A DNA stretch of 64,000 nucleotides from Bacillus sp. es.034 (GTDB taxonomy: Bacteria; Bacillota; Bacilli; Bacillales; Bacillaceae_B). Below the pieces are notes generated by a model that made no database searches, was not told the DNA's origin, and was given only the letters and a program-made list of their open reading frames with translations. This document shows, piece by piece, positions 19,623 to 27,702 of the stretch (within the stretch, counting starts at the first letter, position 1; each line of letters begins with the position of its first letter). The position numbers were made by a program, and so were the translations under genes. The DNA is taken from NCBI RefSeq assembly GCF_002563655.1, contig NZ_PDIY01000001.1, forward strand, positions 2,516,001 to 2,580,000, in the 5' to 3' direction.

Positions 19623-20677
19623 TGACGGAGCATCAGCCGGAACGAAAGAAGCGGTTTGTGAAAAAGAAAAAGGATCCTGTTTCAATCAGTGACTTAAAGG
19701 CCGGGGTCCTGAACGGTGACCGCAGCCACTTGGCGAAGGCCATCACATTGATCGAGAGCAACGCAGAAGAGCATTATGCGTTGGGGCAGGAGCTTCTGCA
19801 GGAACTCCTCCCACATACCGGCAATAGTTTCCGAATTGGGATCACGGGTGTTCCGGGAGCCGGGAAAAGTACGTTTATCGAACAATTCGGGGAGATGTTG
19901 TGTAACGGGGGGCACAGTGTTGCCGTCCTTGCCATCGATCCAAGCTCCTCCATTTCAGGTGGCAGCATATTAGGCGATAAAACAAGGATGGAACAGTTGT
20001 CAAAGAATCCACGTGCCTTTGTCAGGCCCTCCCCAACGGCAGGGACGCTTGGCGGGGTTCACAGGAAAACCAATGAGACCCTCCTTTTATGCGAGGCCGC
20101 GGGGTATGACCTCATCATCATAGAGACCGTAGGGGTCGGTCAGAGTGAAGTCATGGTCAGACAAATGGTGGATTTCTTCCTTCTCCTCGTCATCACCGGA
20201 GCCGGAGATGAGCTTCAGGGAATGAAAAAAGGGATCATGGAGCTTGCAGACGTGCTGCTCGTGAATAAAGCCGATGGAGAGAATAAGCCTCTCGCTGAAA
20301 AGACGAGGAGGGAGCTCAATCAAATCCTTCACTTCCTCGTTCCTGCCACAAAAGGCTGGAGTTCAAAGGCATATACCTGTTCAGCGTTGAAAAATGAAGG
20401 GTTGAAGGAACTATGGGATGTGGTCCAACAATTCGAAGAACAGACGAAAGATCAGGGTGTATTCGAGAAAAGAAGGCTTCACCAGAAACAGGAATGGTTC
20501 CAAACGATGCTGAAAGAAAGAATACTGTCAGACTTTTTTTACCATCCGCGCATCAAGTCATCCCTCCCTCGCCTGGAAGACAGGGTGAAAACCGGGGATT
20601 TTACAACTTCTCAAGCGGTGGAAGAATTGTTGACACAATATAAACAAGCTATACTCGATGGGAATCGTTCATTTTAA
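19622..20677 (+). CDS. meaB: Methylmalonyl-CoA mutase-associated GTPase chaperone MeaB
   Basis: A 351-residue G3E P-loop GTPase that protects and reloads the mutase with adenosylcobalamin. Walker A is GVPGAGKST. Next come the switch-region IDPSSS and DKTRM, then ETVGVGQSE, and the base-specificity motif NKADG. An earlier name for this family (ArgK, arginine kinase) is misleading. It overlaps mutB by one base and completes a mutA-mutB-meaB operon. Confidence 0.94.
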   Translation: MTEHQPERKKRFVKKKKDPVSISDLKAGVLNGDRSHLAKAITLIESNAEEHYALGQELLQELLPHTGNSFRIGITGVPGAGKSTFIEQFGEMLCNGGHSVAVLAIDPSSSISGGSILGDKTRMEQLSKNPRAFVRPSPTAGTLGGVHRKTNETLLLCEAAGYDLIIIETVGVGQSEVMVRQMVDFFLLLVITGAGDELQGMKKGIMELADVLLVNKADGENKPLAEKTRRELNQILHFLVPATKGWSSKAYTCSALKNEGLKELWDVVQQFEEQTKDQGVFEKRRLHQKQEWFQTMLKERILSDFFYHPRIKSSLPRLEDRVKTGDFTTSQAVEELLTQYKQAILDGNRSF

Positions 20678-20707
20678 TTGAAAGTTAGGGTTTGGAATTG
20701 TTATGAT
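20678..20707 (+). promoter_or_regulatory. Candidate sigma-A promoter of the bacilliredoxin gene
   Basis: TTGAAA (20678-20683), an 18-base spacer and TATGAT (20702-20707), directly after the meaB stop. No terminator is seen after meaB, so readthrough is also possible. Confidence 0.5.
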
Positions 20708-20776
20708 AAGGGTATATCAAATCCTCTTGTTTTTTGTGAGATATGATTAAGTCAGCGATTAAAGGAGAGTTCAAGC

Positions 20777-21214
20777 ATGGATATAGATTTCAATTTATTT
20801 ATGAACGACGTTGTCCGCCAGGCCCGTCAAGAAATCGAGACGGCAGGGTATACGCAATTGACAACAGAAGAAGAAGTGGATCAGGCTTTTTCTAAAGAAG
20901 GTACAACACTGGTCATGATCAATTCCGTTTGTGGTTGTGCAGGAGGAATTGCCCGTCCCGCAGCCGCTCATTCCATTCACTTCGATAAGCGTCCGGATCA
21001 ATTGGTCACGGTTTTCGCCGGTCAGGATAAAGAAGCGACTGCGAAAGCACGCAGCTATTTCACTGGTTATCCACCATCCTCACCGTCATTCGCCCTATTG
21101 AAAGACGGAAAGCTCCTGACGATGGTTGAAAGACACGAGATTGAAGGACATGATCCAATGTCCGTTGTGAACAAACTTCAATCGTACTTTGATGAGTATT
21201 GCGAAGAGGTATAA
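20777..21214 (+). CDS. brxB: Bacilliredoxin, BrxA/BrxB family (YqiW)
   Basis: A 145-residue thioredoxin-fold protein with the family's CGC active site (Cys52-Gly-Cys54, in NSVCGCAGG). In the known family it removes bacillithiol from mixed disulfides on cytosolic proteins after oxidative stress. The ribosome site AAAGGAGAG lies 8 bases before the ATG. It is followed by a strong terminator and then artPQR, as in the yqiW-artPQR order of B. subtilis. Confidence 0.95.
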   Translation: MDIDFNLFMNDVVRQARQEIETAGYTQLTTEEEVDQAFSKEGTTLVMINSVCGCAGGIARPAAAHSIHFDKRPDQLVTVFAGQDKEATAKARSYFTGYPPSSPSFALLKDGKLLTMVERHEIEGHDPMSVVNKLQSYFDEYCEEV

Positions 21215-21221
21215 AAAATTT

Positions 21222-21266
21222 CGTCAAGTTTCTCACTGTTTGAGTGAGAGGCTTGACGTTTTTTTA
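21222..21266 (+). terminator. Terminator of the bacilliredoxin gene
   Basis: A 16-base stem with two G-U pairs (21222-21237 with 21243-21258), a 5-base loop and a run of seven T. It begins 8 bases after the stop codon. Confidence 0.95.
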
Positions 21267-21284
21267 TTTTTGAAGGATTACGTA

Positions 21285-21305
21285 TTATGCATATATCATG
21301 CATAA
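21285..21305 (+). promoter_or_regulatory. TTATGCAT inverted repeat upstream of artP
   Basis: TTATGCAT and ATGCATAA are separated by five bases. The half-sites resemble the ARG-box half (ATGAATAA), and the right half extends to CATGCATAAAA. It is a candidate upstream site for the arginine repressor AhrC/ArgR, about 115 bases before the better match over the promoter. The assignment is tentative. Confidence 0.35.
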
Positions 21306-21357
21306 AATACACCAACCACTACCGATAATCAACTGAAATAGTAAATATCAACACATT

Positions 21358-21372
21358 AATTTTCAGAAAATA
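21358..21372 (+). promoter_or_regulatory. CodY-box-like site upstream of artPQR
   Basis: AATTTTCAGAAAATA matches the CodY motif AATTTTCWGAAAATT in 14 of 15 positions. It ends 29 bases before the -35 element. An amino acid importer is a usual target of CodY, which represses when branched-chain amino acids and GTP are high. Confidence 0.7.
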
Positions 21373-21400
21373 TAATCATTTATCAATATTTATAAAAAGT

Positions 21401-21429
21401 ATTGCATAAATATTTAACTCTGCTACAAT
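21401..21429 (+). promoter_or_regulatory. artP promoter with overlapping ARG-box-like operator
   Basis: TTGCAT (21402-21407), a 16-base spacer and TACAAT (21424-21429) form a sigma-A promoter. The stretch 21401-21418 matches the 18-base ARG box pattern (WNTGAATWWWWATTCANW) at 15 of 18 positions and covers the -35, as an AhrC/ArgR operator should. The ribosome site AGGAGG is at 21482. Confidence 0.6.
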
Positions 21430-21494
21430 ACGAATATAGTAATTAATATACATTATATATTATATTTATACATTGAAATTCAGGAGGAATCACA

Positions 21495-22271
21495 ATGAAA
21501 AAGCTATTATCTCTCGTATTAGTATTAATCCTTTCTATTACTCTGGCAGCATGCGGTACAGGAGAAGACAAGCCTGCTTCCGGAGAATCCAAGAAGCTGA
21601 TCATGGGGACGTCGGCCGATTATAAACCGTTTGAATATGTCGACACGGCCAACAGCGACAAGATCATCGGGTACGACATCGACCTTGCCAATATGCTTGC
21701 AGATGAAATGGGATACGAAATCGAAATCAAGGATATGGAATTCAGCGGATTGATCTCTGCGCTGAAAACAGGCCAGGTGGATTTTGTCCTTTCTGCCATG
21801 ACGCCTACGCCGGAACGACAGAAGAATGTCGACTTCAGTGATGTCTACTACACGGCTAAAGATATGATCATCTCGACTAAGAAAAGCGGCATTCAAAGTG
21901 AAAAGGACCTTGATGGGAAAACGGTGGGAGTTCAATTAGGCTCGATCCAGCAGGATGCGGCAGAAGAACTTTCAAAATCCATCAAGCTGAAAGTGGACAC
22001 TCGTGATCGTATTCCTGAACTGATCCAGGATCTTCAAAATGGACGCTTTGACGCCATCATAATCGAAAATACAGTAGCAAACGGCTATTTGGACAAGAAT
22101 GACGAGCTTCAAGGAAATACGATGAATGTAAATGAAGAAGAGGCAGGTTCTGCGGTTGCCCTTCCAAAGGACAGCGAGCTGACAGGTAAATTCAATGATG
22201 CATTGAAGAAGCTTAAAGACAGTGGAGAATTGGATAAACTCGCTGAAAAATGGTTTGACGGAGAACAGTAG
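21495..22271 (+). CDS. artP: Arginine ABC transporter substrate-binding lipoprotein
   Basis: A 258-residue family-3 solute-binding protein. The lipobox LAAC at about residues 17-20 marks a lipoprotein anchored outside the membrane. The mature part shows the amino-acid-binding layout: SADYKPFEYVD, GYDIDLANMLADEMG and DFVLSAMTPTPERQ. First gene of artPQR, and the order and location match B. subtilis yqiXYZ, which imports arginine. Specificity is inferred from synteny; glutamine or another polar amino acid is possible. Confidence 0.87.
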   Translation: MKKLLSLVLVLILSITLAACGTGEDKPASGESKKLIMGTSADYKPFEYVDTANSDKIIGYDIDLANMLADEMGYEIEIKDMEFSGLISALKTGQVDFVLSAMTPTPERQKNVDFSDVYYTAKDMIISTKKSGIQSEKDLDGKTVGVQLGSIQQDAAEELSKSIKLKVDTRDRIPELIQDLQNGRFDAIIIENTVANGYLDKNDELQGNTMNVNEEEAGSAVALPKDSELTGKFNDALKKLKDSGELDKLAEKWFDGEQ

Positions 22272-22278
22272 ATTGATG

Positions 22279-22308
22279 AAGGGCTAACCTCTAATCCGGT
22301 TAGCCCTT
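22279..22308 (+). other. Intercistronic hairpin between artP and artQ
   Basis: A perfect 11-base stem (22279-22289 with 22298-22308) and an 8-base loop, not followed by a T-run. It would leave more artP than artQR message, the usual ratio for binding-protein operons. A weak terminator or a 3'-end stabiliser are both possible. Confidence 0.65.
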
Positions 22309-22348
22309 CCTGTTAAATTGCCAGATTACAACGTTGGAGGGGATCATT

Positions 22349-23008
22349 ATGCCACTAGATTTTGAACAACTGATTCCTTCGATCCCCTTTATTTTGGAAG
22401 GATTGAAGGTCACACTTAAAATTGTCGCGTTAGCAGGGGTGCTCGGGTTCCTATTCGGTATTCTTCTTGCCCTTTGCAAAATCAGTTCCATCAAACCTTT
22501 AACCCTGCTTGCGGATCTTTATACATCCATATTCAGGGGAACTCCCCTCGTCCTTCAGCTGATGATCATCTTCTATGGGTCGCCTCAGCTTTTCGGGACG
22601 CAGATTGAACCGTATTACGCAGCGATCCTCGCTTTTTCCCTTAATTCAGCTGCCTATATATCCGAAATCATCCGTGCCGGAATCAATGCAGTGGACAAAG
22701 GGCAAACGGAAGCCGCGATGGCTCTTGGAGTGCCTTACCGATTGATGATGAAAGACGTGATCCTGCCTCAGGCGATCAAAAATATCCTCCCTGCGCTGAT
22801 GAACGAATTCATCACGCTCACAAAGGAATCCGCCATCGTCACCGTGATCGGTGCTGCAGATGTGATGAGACGTTCATACATGGTTGGAAGTGACTTGTAT
22901 TCCTTCTTTGAACCGCTTTTATTCGCAGGACTGATCTATTATGTGCTCGTTATGATTCTGACTTTACTAGGGAAAGTGCTGGAAGGGAGACTGCGTGGAA
23001 ATGATTAA
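22349..23008 (+). CDS. artQ: Arginine ABC transporter permease
   Basis: A 219-residue HisM-type amino acid permease with about five membrane segments. The EAA loop is visible as [34 protein letters not shown] near the second helix is typical of polar amino acid permeases. I start at ATG 22349, because GGAGGGG lies 6 bases ahead. An upstream TTG overlaps that ribosome site. It overlaps artR by 14 bases. Confidence 0.9.
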   Translation: MPLDFEQLIPSIPFILEGLKVTLKIVALAGVLGFLFGILLALCKISSIKPLTLLADLYTSIFRGTPLVLQLMIIFYGSPQLFGTQIEPYYAAILAFSLNSAAYISEIIRAGINAVDKGQTEAAMALGVPYRLMMKDVILPQAIKNILPALMNEFITLTKESAIVTVIGAADVMRRSYMVGSDLYSFFEPLLFAGLIYYVLVMILTLLGKVLEGRLRGND

Positions 23009-23717
23009 AGGAGAACAGATTACCAAGTCGTTTGGAAAGCTTCAGGTATTAAAGGGAATCGACTTCGCGGTTGAGAAAGGGGAAGTCGTCGCATTGATCG
23101 GTCCATCGGGTTCAGGGAAATCCACTTTATTGCGGTGTTTGAATCACCTGGAAGAACCAACATCGGGATCGATTTACTTTGAAGGAGCCCTTGTGAAGGG
23201 AAAAGCCATCCACAAGGTAAGACAGGACGTCGGGATGGTGTTTCAACATTTTCACCTCTTTCCACATATGACCGCATTGGAAAATGTCATATACGCTCCA
23301 ATGAAAGTGAAGGGCATGAACAAAACGGAAGCTGCGAAATTAGGGACGGACCTTCTGACAAAAGTGGGCCTGAAAGAAAAGTGCACCGAATACCCGAACC
23401 GTTTATCAGGCGGGCAGAAGCAGCGTGTGGCCATTGCAAGGGCACTTGCAATGGAACCGAAAGTCATGTTATTCGATGAACCGACGTCGGCCCTGGATCC
23501 CGAGATGGTGAAAGAGGTTCTGGACGTCATGAAATCACTCGCTCACACAGGGATGACGATGATCATCGTGACCCATGAAATGGGCTTTGCAAGAGAGGTG
23601 GCGGACAGGATCCTCTTCATGGATGATGGTAAGATCATTGAAGAGGGAAAACCGCAAGCCTTTTTCTCCAACCCTCAAAGTGACAGAGGGAAAGGTTTCC
23701 TAGAGAAAATATTATAA
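22995..23717 (+). CDS. artR: Arginine ABC transporter ATP-binding protein
   Basis: A 240-residue ATPase of the polar amino acid uptake family. Walker A is GPSGSGKST, the Q-loop lies in [15 protein letters not shown], the signature is LSGGQKQR, Walker B is [14 protein letters not shown] and the switch His is in IVTHEM. The start is GTG 22995 (AAGGGAG 5 bases ahead) or ATG 23001; the two differ by two residues. It energises ArtQ. Confidence 0.93.
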   Translation: MEMIKGEQITKSFGKLQVLKGIDFAVEKGEVVALIGPSGSGKSTLLRCLNHLEEPTSGSIYFEGALVKGKAIHKVRQDVGMVFQHFHLFPHMTALENVIYAPMKVKGMNKTEAAKLGTDLLTKVGLKEKCTEYPNRLSGGQKQRVAIARALAMEPKVMLFDEPTSALDPEMVKEVLDVMKSLAHTGMTMIIVTHEMGFAREVADRILFMDDGKIIEEGKPQAFFSNPQSDRGKGFLEKIL

Positions 23718-23722
23718 TGGTG

Positions 23723-23758
23723 AGGGGTTAACGGAAAAAATCGTTAATCCCTTTTTTT
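23723..23758 (+). terminator. Terminator of artPQR
   Basis: An 11-base stem with one G-U pair (23723-23733 with 23742-23752), an 8-base loop and seven or more T. Confidence 0.92.
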
Positions 23759-23822
23759 ATGTTTAACCCTGTTTATGGTATTCTAGAGTAGCTAAAAAAC
23801 GTAGTAGTTAGGAGAAAGTTGA

Positions 23823-24800
23823 ATGTTTCGAATTGGATATCGGACACTTAAGACAGGAATCGGCACCGCGGCTGCCATCAGCATCGCACAATGGTTCCAC
23901 TTGGATAACTTCGTATCAGCCGGGATATTGACGATCCTGTGCATTCAGAATACGAAGAAGAAATCGGTGAATGCATCATGGAGCCGATTTTTGGCATGTG
24001 TGATCGCCATGGTTTTTTCTGCTGCCTTTTTCGAATTTATTGCCTATCACCCGGCGGTCATCGGTTTGCTGCTTCTTGTGTTCATTCCCATTACAGTTGC
24101 CTTGAATATCAAAGAAGGGATTGTCACAAGCTCCGTCATCATCCTTCATGTATACTCAGCGGGTCATGTCACCCTTGGCCTTTTTGAAAATGAGCTTGGA
24201 ATCATCGTAATCGGGATCGGGATTGCCCTCTTGATGAACCTGTATATGCCGAGCGTCGATAAAAAGATGATCGAGTATCAGGAAAAAATCGAAGCGAACT
24301 TTTACAAGGTTTTCTGTGAAATGATCAACTATTTAAAGACAAATGACAGCGATTGGGACGGCAGGGAGATCACGGAAACGGAGCAGCTGCTCAAAGAGGC
24401 GAAGACGATAGCCTTTAAAGATGTAGAGAATCATTTTTTAAGGGATGAGAACTTATACTATTTATATTTCAAAATGAGAGAGAAACAGTTTGAAATCCTT
24501 CAGCGTATCCTTCCGATTGCCACAAATATTTCGTTAACCGTCGAGCAGGGTCATCGCATCGCAGATTTCCTGGAAGAACTGAGCGATCATATCCACCCTG
24601 GAAATACGGCGCTCTTTTACTTAAAAAAACTGTACGATATGAAAGTGGAATTCGAGCAGATGGAGCTGCCGAAAACGAGGGAAGAGTTTGAAACACGTGC
24701 CGCTCTTTATCAATTTGTTCAGGAAATGGAACAGTATCTTCTCCTGAAAAGCTCGTTCAAAGGAATAAAAAAGGAGGAAAGTGAAGCAAACTACACCTAA
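23823..24800 (+). CDS. yqjA: YqjA, aromatic acid exporter (ArAE) family membrane protein
   Basis: A 325-residue protein with an N-terminal half of about four to five hydrophobic helices (residues 15-155: AAISIAQWF, CVIAMVFSAAFFEFIAY, IVIGIGIALLMNLYMP) and a soluble, charged C-terminal half. This fits the YqjA group with an N-terminal ArAE/FUSC-like membrane domain and a cytosolic C-terminal domain. It lies next to artR as in B. subtilis. The substrate is unknown. The ribosome site AGGAGAAAG precedes the ATG. Confidence 0.82.
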   Translation: MFRIGYRTLKTGIGTAAAISIAQWFHLDNFVSAGILTILCIQNTKKKSVNASWSRFLACVIAMVFSAAFFEFIAYHPAVIGLLLLVFIPITVALNIKEGIVTSSVIILHVYSAGHVTLGLFENELGIIVIGIGIALLMNLYMPSVDKKMIEYQEKIEANFYKVFCEMINYLKTNDSDWDGREITETEQLLKEAKTIAFKDVENHFLRDENLYYLYFKMREKQFEILQRILPIATNISLTVEQGHRIADFLEELSDHIHPGNTALFYLKKLYDMKVEFEQMELPKTREEFETRAALYQFVQEMEQYLLLKSSFKGIKKEESEANYT

Positions 24801-24820
24801 AACATGAAGAAGGTGATAGG

Positions 24821-25321
24821 ATGCGCTTACTTCTTGCCATCATATTGTTCGCTTCTCCCATATGGCCATTGGGGAGGAACCCGATCCCGGGAGATCCGTT
24901 TATCATCGTGAACAAGGAAAACAATCAATTGGCGTATATAGACAACGGGAAAATGCAGGCTACCTTTCCCGTCGCTACAGGAAAAACGACTGAGCTCACC
25001 CCGGAAGGCTTGTTTAATGTTACGGTGAAAGCCAAGGACCCCTATTATCGTAAGAAGAACATCCCTGGCGGGGACCCGAGAAACCCCCTCGGAACCCGAT
25101 GGATCGGATTCGATGCAGAAGGGACGGATGGCAGGATCTATGGAATCCACGGGACGAACCGGCCATCGAGCATAGGGAGATACATCTCCAATGGATGCAT
25201 CCGGATGCAGAATAAGAATGTTGAATATCTGTTTGACAAAGCACCCGTCGGCACCAAGGTACTCGTCGTAAAAACGAAGAAAAGCTTTAATGAGTTGGGG
25301 AAAGAATACGGGGCGCTATAA
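24821..25321 (+). CDS. L,D-transpeptidase (YkuD domain)
   Basis: A 166-residue protein with an N-terminal hydrophobic segment (1-17) acting as a signal or anchor, then a YkuD catalytic domain. The active-site motif has His110 (GIHGTN) and Cys126 within SNGCIRM. These enzymes make 3-3 peptide crosslinks in peptidoglycan or remodel the spore cortex and cell wall. No LysM domain is present. It starts 20 bases after yqjA, so they are probably co-transcribed; the ribosome site is AAGGTG. Confidence 0.88.
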   Translation: MRLLLAIILFASPIWPLGRNPIPGDPFIIVNKENNQLAYIDNGKMQATFPVATGKTTELTPEGLFNVTVKAKDPYYRKKNIPGGDPRNPLGTRWIGFDAEGTDGRIYGIHGTNRPSSIGRYISNGCIRMQNKNVEYLFDKAPVGTKVLVVKTKKSFNELGKEYGAL

Positions 25322-25324
25322 AAG

Positions 25325-25364
25325 AGGAGCTGCTGATCGATGGATTCGAACAGCAGCTCCTTTT
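25325..25364 (+). terminator. Terminator of the L,D-transpeptidase gene
   Basis: An 11-base perfect stem (25325-25335 with 25351-25361), a 15-base loop and TTTT. On the other strand CTTTTA follows, so it may also end the Prli42 transcript. Confidence 0.85.
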
Positions 25365-25375
25365 AGTTACTATTT

Positions 25376-25471
25376 TTATAATAAGAATGACAGTCCTGCC
25401 ATGATCGTGGATGCAATCATCGCAAACAGCATCACAAATACAATGATCTTTTGCATTTTTTTATTACCCAT
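25376..25471 (-). CDS. prli42: Stressosome-associated small membrane protein Prli42
   Basis: A 31-codon gene. The peptide starts MGNKKMQKIIVFVMLFAM, continues with IASTIMAG and ends in LSFLL: a basic N-terminus followed by one membrane helix. I recognise this pattern as Prli42, known in Listeria to tether the stressosome protein RsbR to the membrane and widely conserved in Firmicutes. The ribosome site is weak (GGGGCG). It is convergent with the L,D-transpeptidase gene and shares its terminator region. The stressosome role in this organism is inferred from the family. Confidence 0.85.
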   Translation of the reverse strand: MGNKKMQKIIVFVMLFAMIASTIMAGLSFLL

Positions 25472-25659
25472 CGTATCGCCCCATTCTTCCACATAAGCGT
25501 GAGATCATTTTCATCTCTATTTTAACGTGAATAATGAGAGAAGACAACCACCCCAATAAAAGAAAACGCTTTAATTATTCGTCTCTTTAGGAGGAAATTC
25601 GACAACAAGTATGGAATACTATATGGGTGGAGCATGCAAACAACAGGGGGATGATAGGG

Positions 25660-26073
25660 ATGAAAAAGGTAGATCATATCGGAATAGCAGTTTCATCAAT
25701 AGACAATGTTCTCGCATTTTATGAAGATACTCTCGGTCTCTCACTACTGAAGATCGAAGAAGTAGAGAATCAAGGTGTCAAGGTAGCATTCTTGGATGGC
25801 GGAAATCTTAAGCTCGAGTTACTGGAGCCACTACATAAAGAAAGTCCGATTGCGGCATTCATAGAAAAAAAGGGTGAAGGGATTCACCATATAGCCTTCG
25901 GTGTAGAAGGAATCGAGGAGCGCATCAATGAGCTCCAGACCAAAGGGGTACGGATGATCAACGAAACGCCGAAGCCTGGTGCCGGCGGGGCCTCTGTCGC
26001 CTTCATGCATCCGAAATCAGCCCACGGCGTTTTATACGAGCTTTGTGATAAATCCAACATCAAAGGGGAGTAA
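25660..26073 (+). CDS. mce: Methylmalonyl-CoA epimerase (VOC family)
   Basis: A 137-residue vicinal-oxygen-chelate protein that interconverts (R)- and (S)-methylmalonyl-CoA, linking propionyl-CoA carboxylation to the mutase. Metal ligands are visible in KVDHIGIAV, in EGIHHIAFGV and in the C-terminal LYELCDK. I start at ATG 25660, since AGGGGG lies 9 bases upstream; an in-frame ATG at 25651 and GTG at 25627 are less well placed. A few bases upstream AAAACGCTTT resembles half of a cre site, too weak to call. mmdA follows after 5 bases. Confidence 0.92.
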   Translation: MKKVDHIGIAVSSIDNVLAFYEDTLGLSLLKIEEVENQGVKVAFLDGGNLKLELLEPLHKESPIAAFIEKKGEGIHHIAFGVEGIEERINELQTKGVRMINETPKPGAGGASVAFMHPKSAHGVLYELCDKSNIKGE

Positions 26074-26078
26074 TCATA

Positions 26079-27626
26079 ATGGATATCTATGAAAAAATCA
26101 ATGAATTGTACGACCGCAGAAGAGAAGTGGAGCTTGGCGGCGGAGATGAAAAAATAGACAAGCAGCATGAAAAAGGAAAGCTGACTGCAAGGGAACGGAT
26201 CGATATCCTGGTCGACCCGGGTAGCTTTGTGGAGTTGAATCCATTCATCGAGCACAGATGTACAGACTTTGGACTTGAAGGGGTACAGGGGCCTGGTGAC
26301 GGGGTCGTGACAGGGTACGGAAAGGTGAACGGGAAATCGATTTACTTATTTTCCCAGGATTTCACTGTGTTCGGCGGTGCGCTTGGAGAAATGCACGCGA
26401 AGAAGATTTCCCATGTAATGGATCTTGCCGTCAAAAATGGTGCTCCGTTCATCGGACTGAACGATTCCGGCGGCGCCAGAATTCAGGAAGGTGTCGTTTC
26501 TTTGGATGGCTATGGACATATCTTCTATCGAAACGCCGTCTATTCAGGTGTGATTCCGCAAATTTCCGTCATCATGGGCCCTTGTGCCGGTGGAGCGGTT
26601 TACTCGCCTGCCATCACGGATTTTGTCTTTATGGTGGATGAGACGAGCCAAATGTTCATCACAGGACCTAAAGTCATTGAAACTGTGACAGGGGAAAAAA
26701 TCAGCTCCGAGGATCTCGGTGGGGCAAAGGTTCATAACTCCATCAGCGGCAATGCCCATTTCCGTGGGAAAAAGGAAGAAGAGGTGTTACAAGAGGTTCG
26801 AAGATTATTAACATACCTGCCTCAAAATAATGAAGAGAAGCCCCCTCGCCTCGACGCGGATGAAGAAGATGATTACCGTGCCAACTTAACGGATCTGATT
26901 CCATTTGATGCGATTCGTCCTTACGACGTCCGGACCGTCATCAATGAAATCGTCGACGAAGGAAGCTTCTTGGAGGTTCAGAAGGAATTCGCCAAAAACA
27001 TCGTTGTGGGATTGGCCCGCATAAAAGGCGAAGTCGTCGGACTTGTATGCAACCAGCCGAAGTTCATGGCGGGTGGCCTTGATATCGATTCTTCCGACAA
27101 AGCGTCCCGTTTCATCAGGTTCTGTGATTCATTCAATATTCCTCTCATTACATTTGAGGATGTTACGGGATTCTTCCCGGGGATCAAGCAGGAGCATGGA
27201 GGGATCATCCGTCACGGAGCCAAGATTCTATATGCATATTCCGAAGCGACAGTCCCTAAAATGACCGTGATTCTAAGGAAAGCGTATGGTGGGGCGTATG
27301 TGGCACTGAACAGTAAATCGATCGGTGCGGATCTTGTCTTTGCCTGGCCGAATGCGGAGATCGCCGTCATGGGGCCACAAGGCGCAGCGAACATCATTTT
27401 TGCCAGGGAAATTGCATCGAGCGATAACCCTGAAGAGGTAAGGGAACAGAAGATTGAAGAATATCGTGAAAAGTTCGCGAATCCATACGTCGCCGCGTCC
27501 CGTGGAATGGTGGATGATGTCATCGATCCCCGTGAAACCCGGATCAAATTGATTCAAGGACTGGAAATGATGAGAAACAAACGGGAAGAACGTCCGAAGA
27601 AAAAGCACGGGAATATCCCATTGTAA
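26079..27626 (+). CDS. yqjD: Acyl-CoA carboxyltransferase (propionyl-CoA carboxylase beta / methylmalonyl-CoA decarboxylase alpha), YqjD
   Basis: A 515-residue carboxyltransferase-domain protein. Two crotonase-like halves are visible, with oxyanion-hole glycines in GLNDSGGARIQEG and PCAGGAVYSP (first half) and in GGIIRHGAKILYAYSEATVPK and GGAYVALNSK (second half). The family moves carboxyl groups between biotin and acyl-CoA. No biotin carboxylase, biotin carrier or sodium-pump subunit lies nearby, so partners must be elsewhere. The start is 5 bases after mce with GGGGAG ahead; the two form an operon. Confidence 0.9.
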   Translation: MDIYEKINELYDRRREVELGGGDEKIDKQHEKGKLTARERIDILVDPGSFVELNPFIEHRCTDFGLEGVQGPGDGVVTGYGKVNGKSIYLFSQDFTVFGGALGEMHAKKISHVMDLAVKNGAPFIGLNDSGGARIQEGVVSLDGYGHIFYRNAVYSGVIPQISVIMGPCAGGAVYSPAITDFVFMVDETSQMFITGPKVIETVTGEKISSEDLGGAKVHNSISGNAHFRGKKEEEVLQEVRRLLTYLPQNNEEKPPRLDADEEDDYRANLTDLIPFDAIRPYDVRTVINEIVDEGSFLEVQKEFAKNIVVGLARIKGEVVGLVCNQPKFMAGGLDIDSSDKASRFIRFCDSFNIPLITFEDVTGFFPGIKQEHGGIIRHGAKILYAYSEATVPKMTVILRKAYGGAYVALNSKSIGADLVFAWPNAEIAVMGPQGAANIIFAREIASSDNPEEVREQKIEEYREKFANPYVAASRGMVDDVIDPRETRIKLIQGLEMMRNKREERPKKKHGNIPL

Positions 27627-27638
27627 AAGGTGTACCAT

Positions 27639-27667
27639 TTGTTGAACAGAACTATTCACGCTATACT
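27639..27667 (+). promoter_or_regulatory. Candidate promoter of yqjE
   Basis: A good -10, TATACT (27662-27667), stands 17 bases after a poor -35, TTGTTG (27639-27644); TTGAAC at 27642 is an alternative with a short spacer. No terminator is seen after yqjD. Confidence 0.35.
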
Positions 27668-27702
27668 ATAGAAGTGAATACATATTGGTGGAGGTCTACT
27701 AA

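Noticed and set aside
25560..25580. cre-like AAAACGCTTTAAT upstream of mce
   Set aside because: Two fixed positions of the cre consensus are wrong, so it is not listed as a site.
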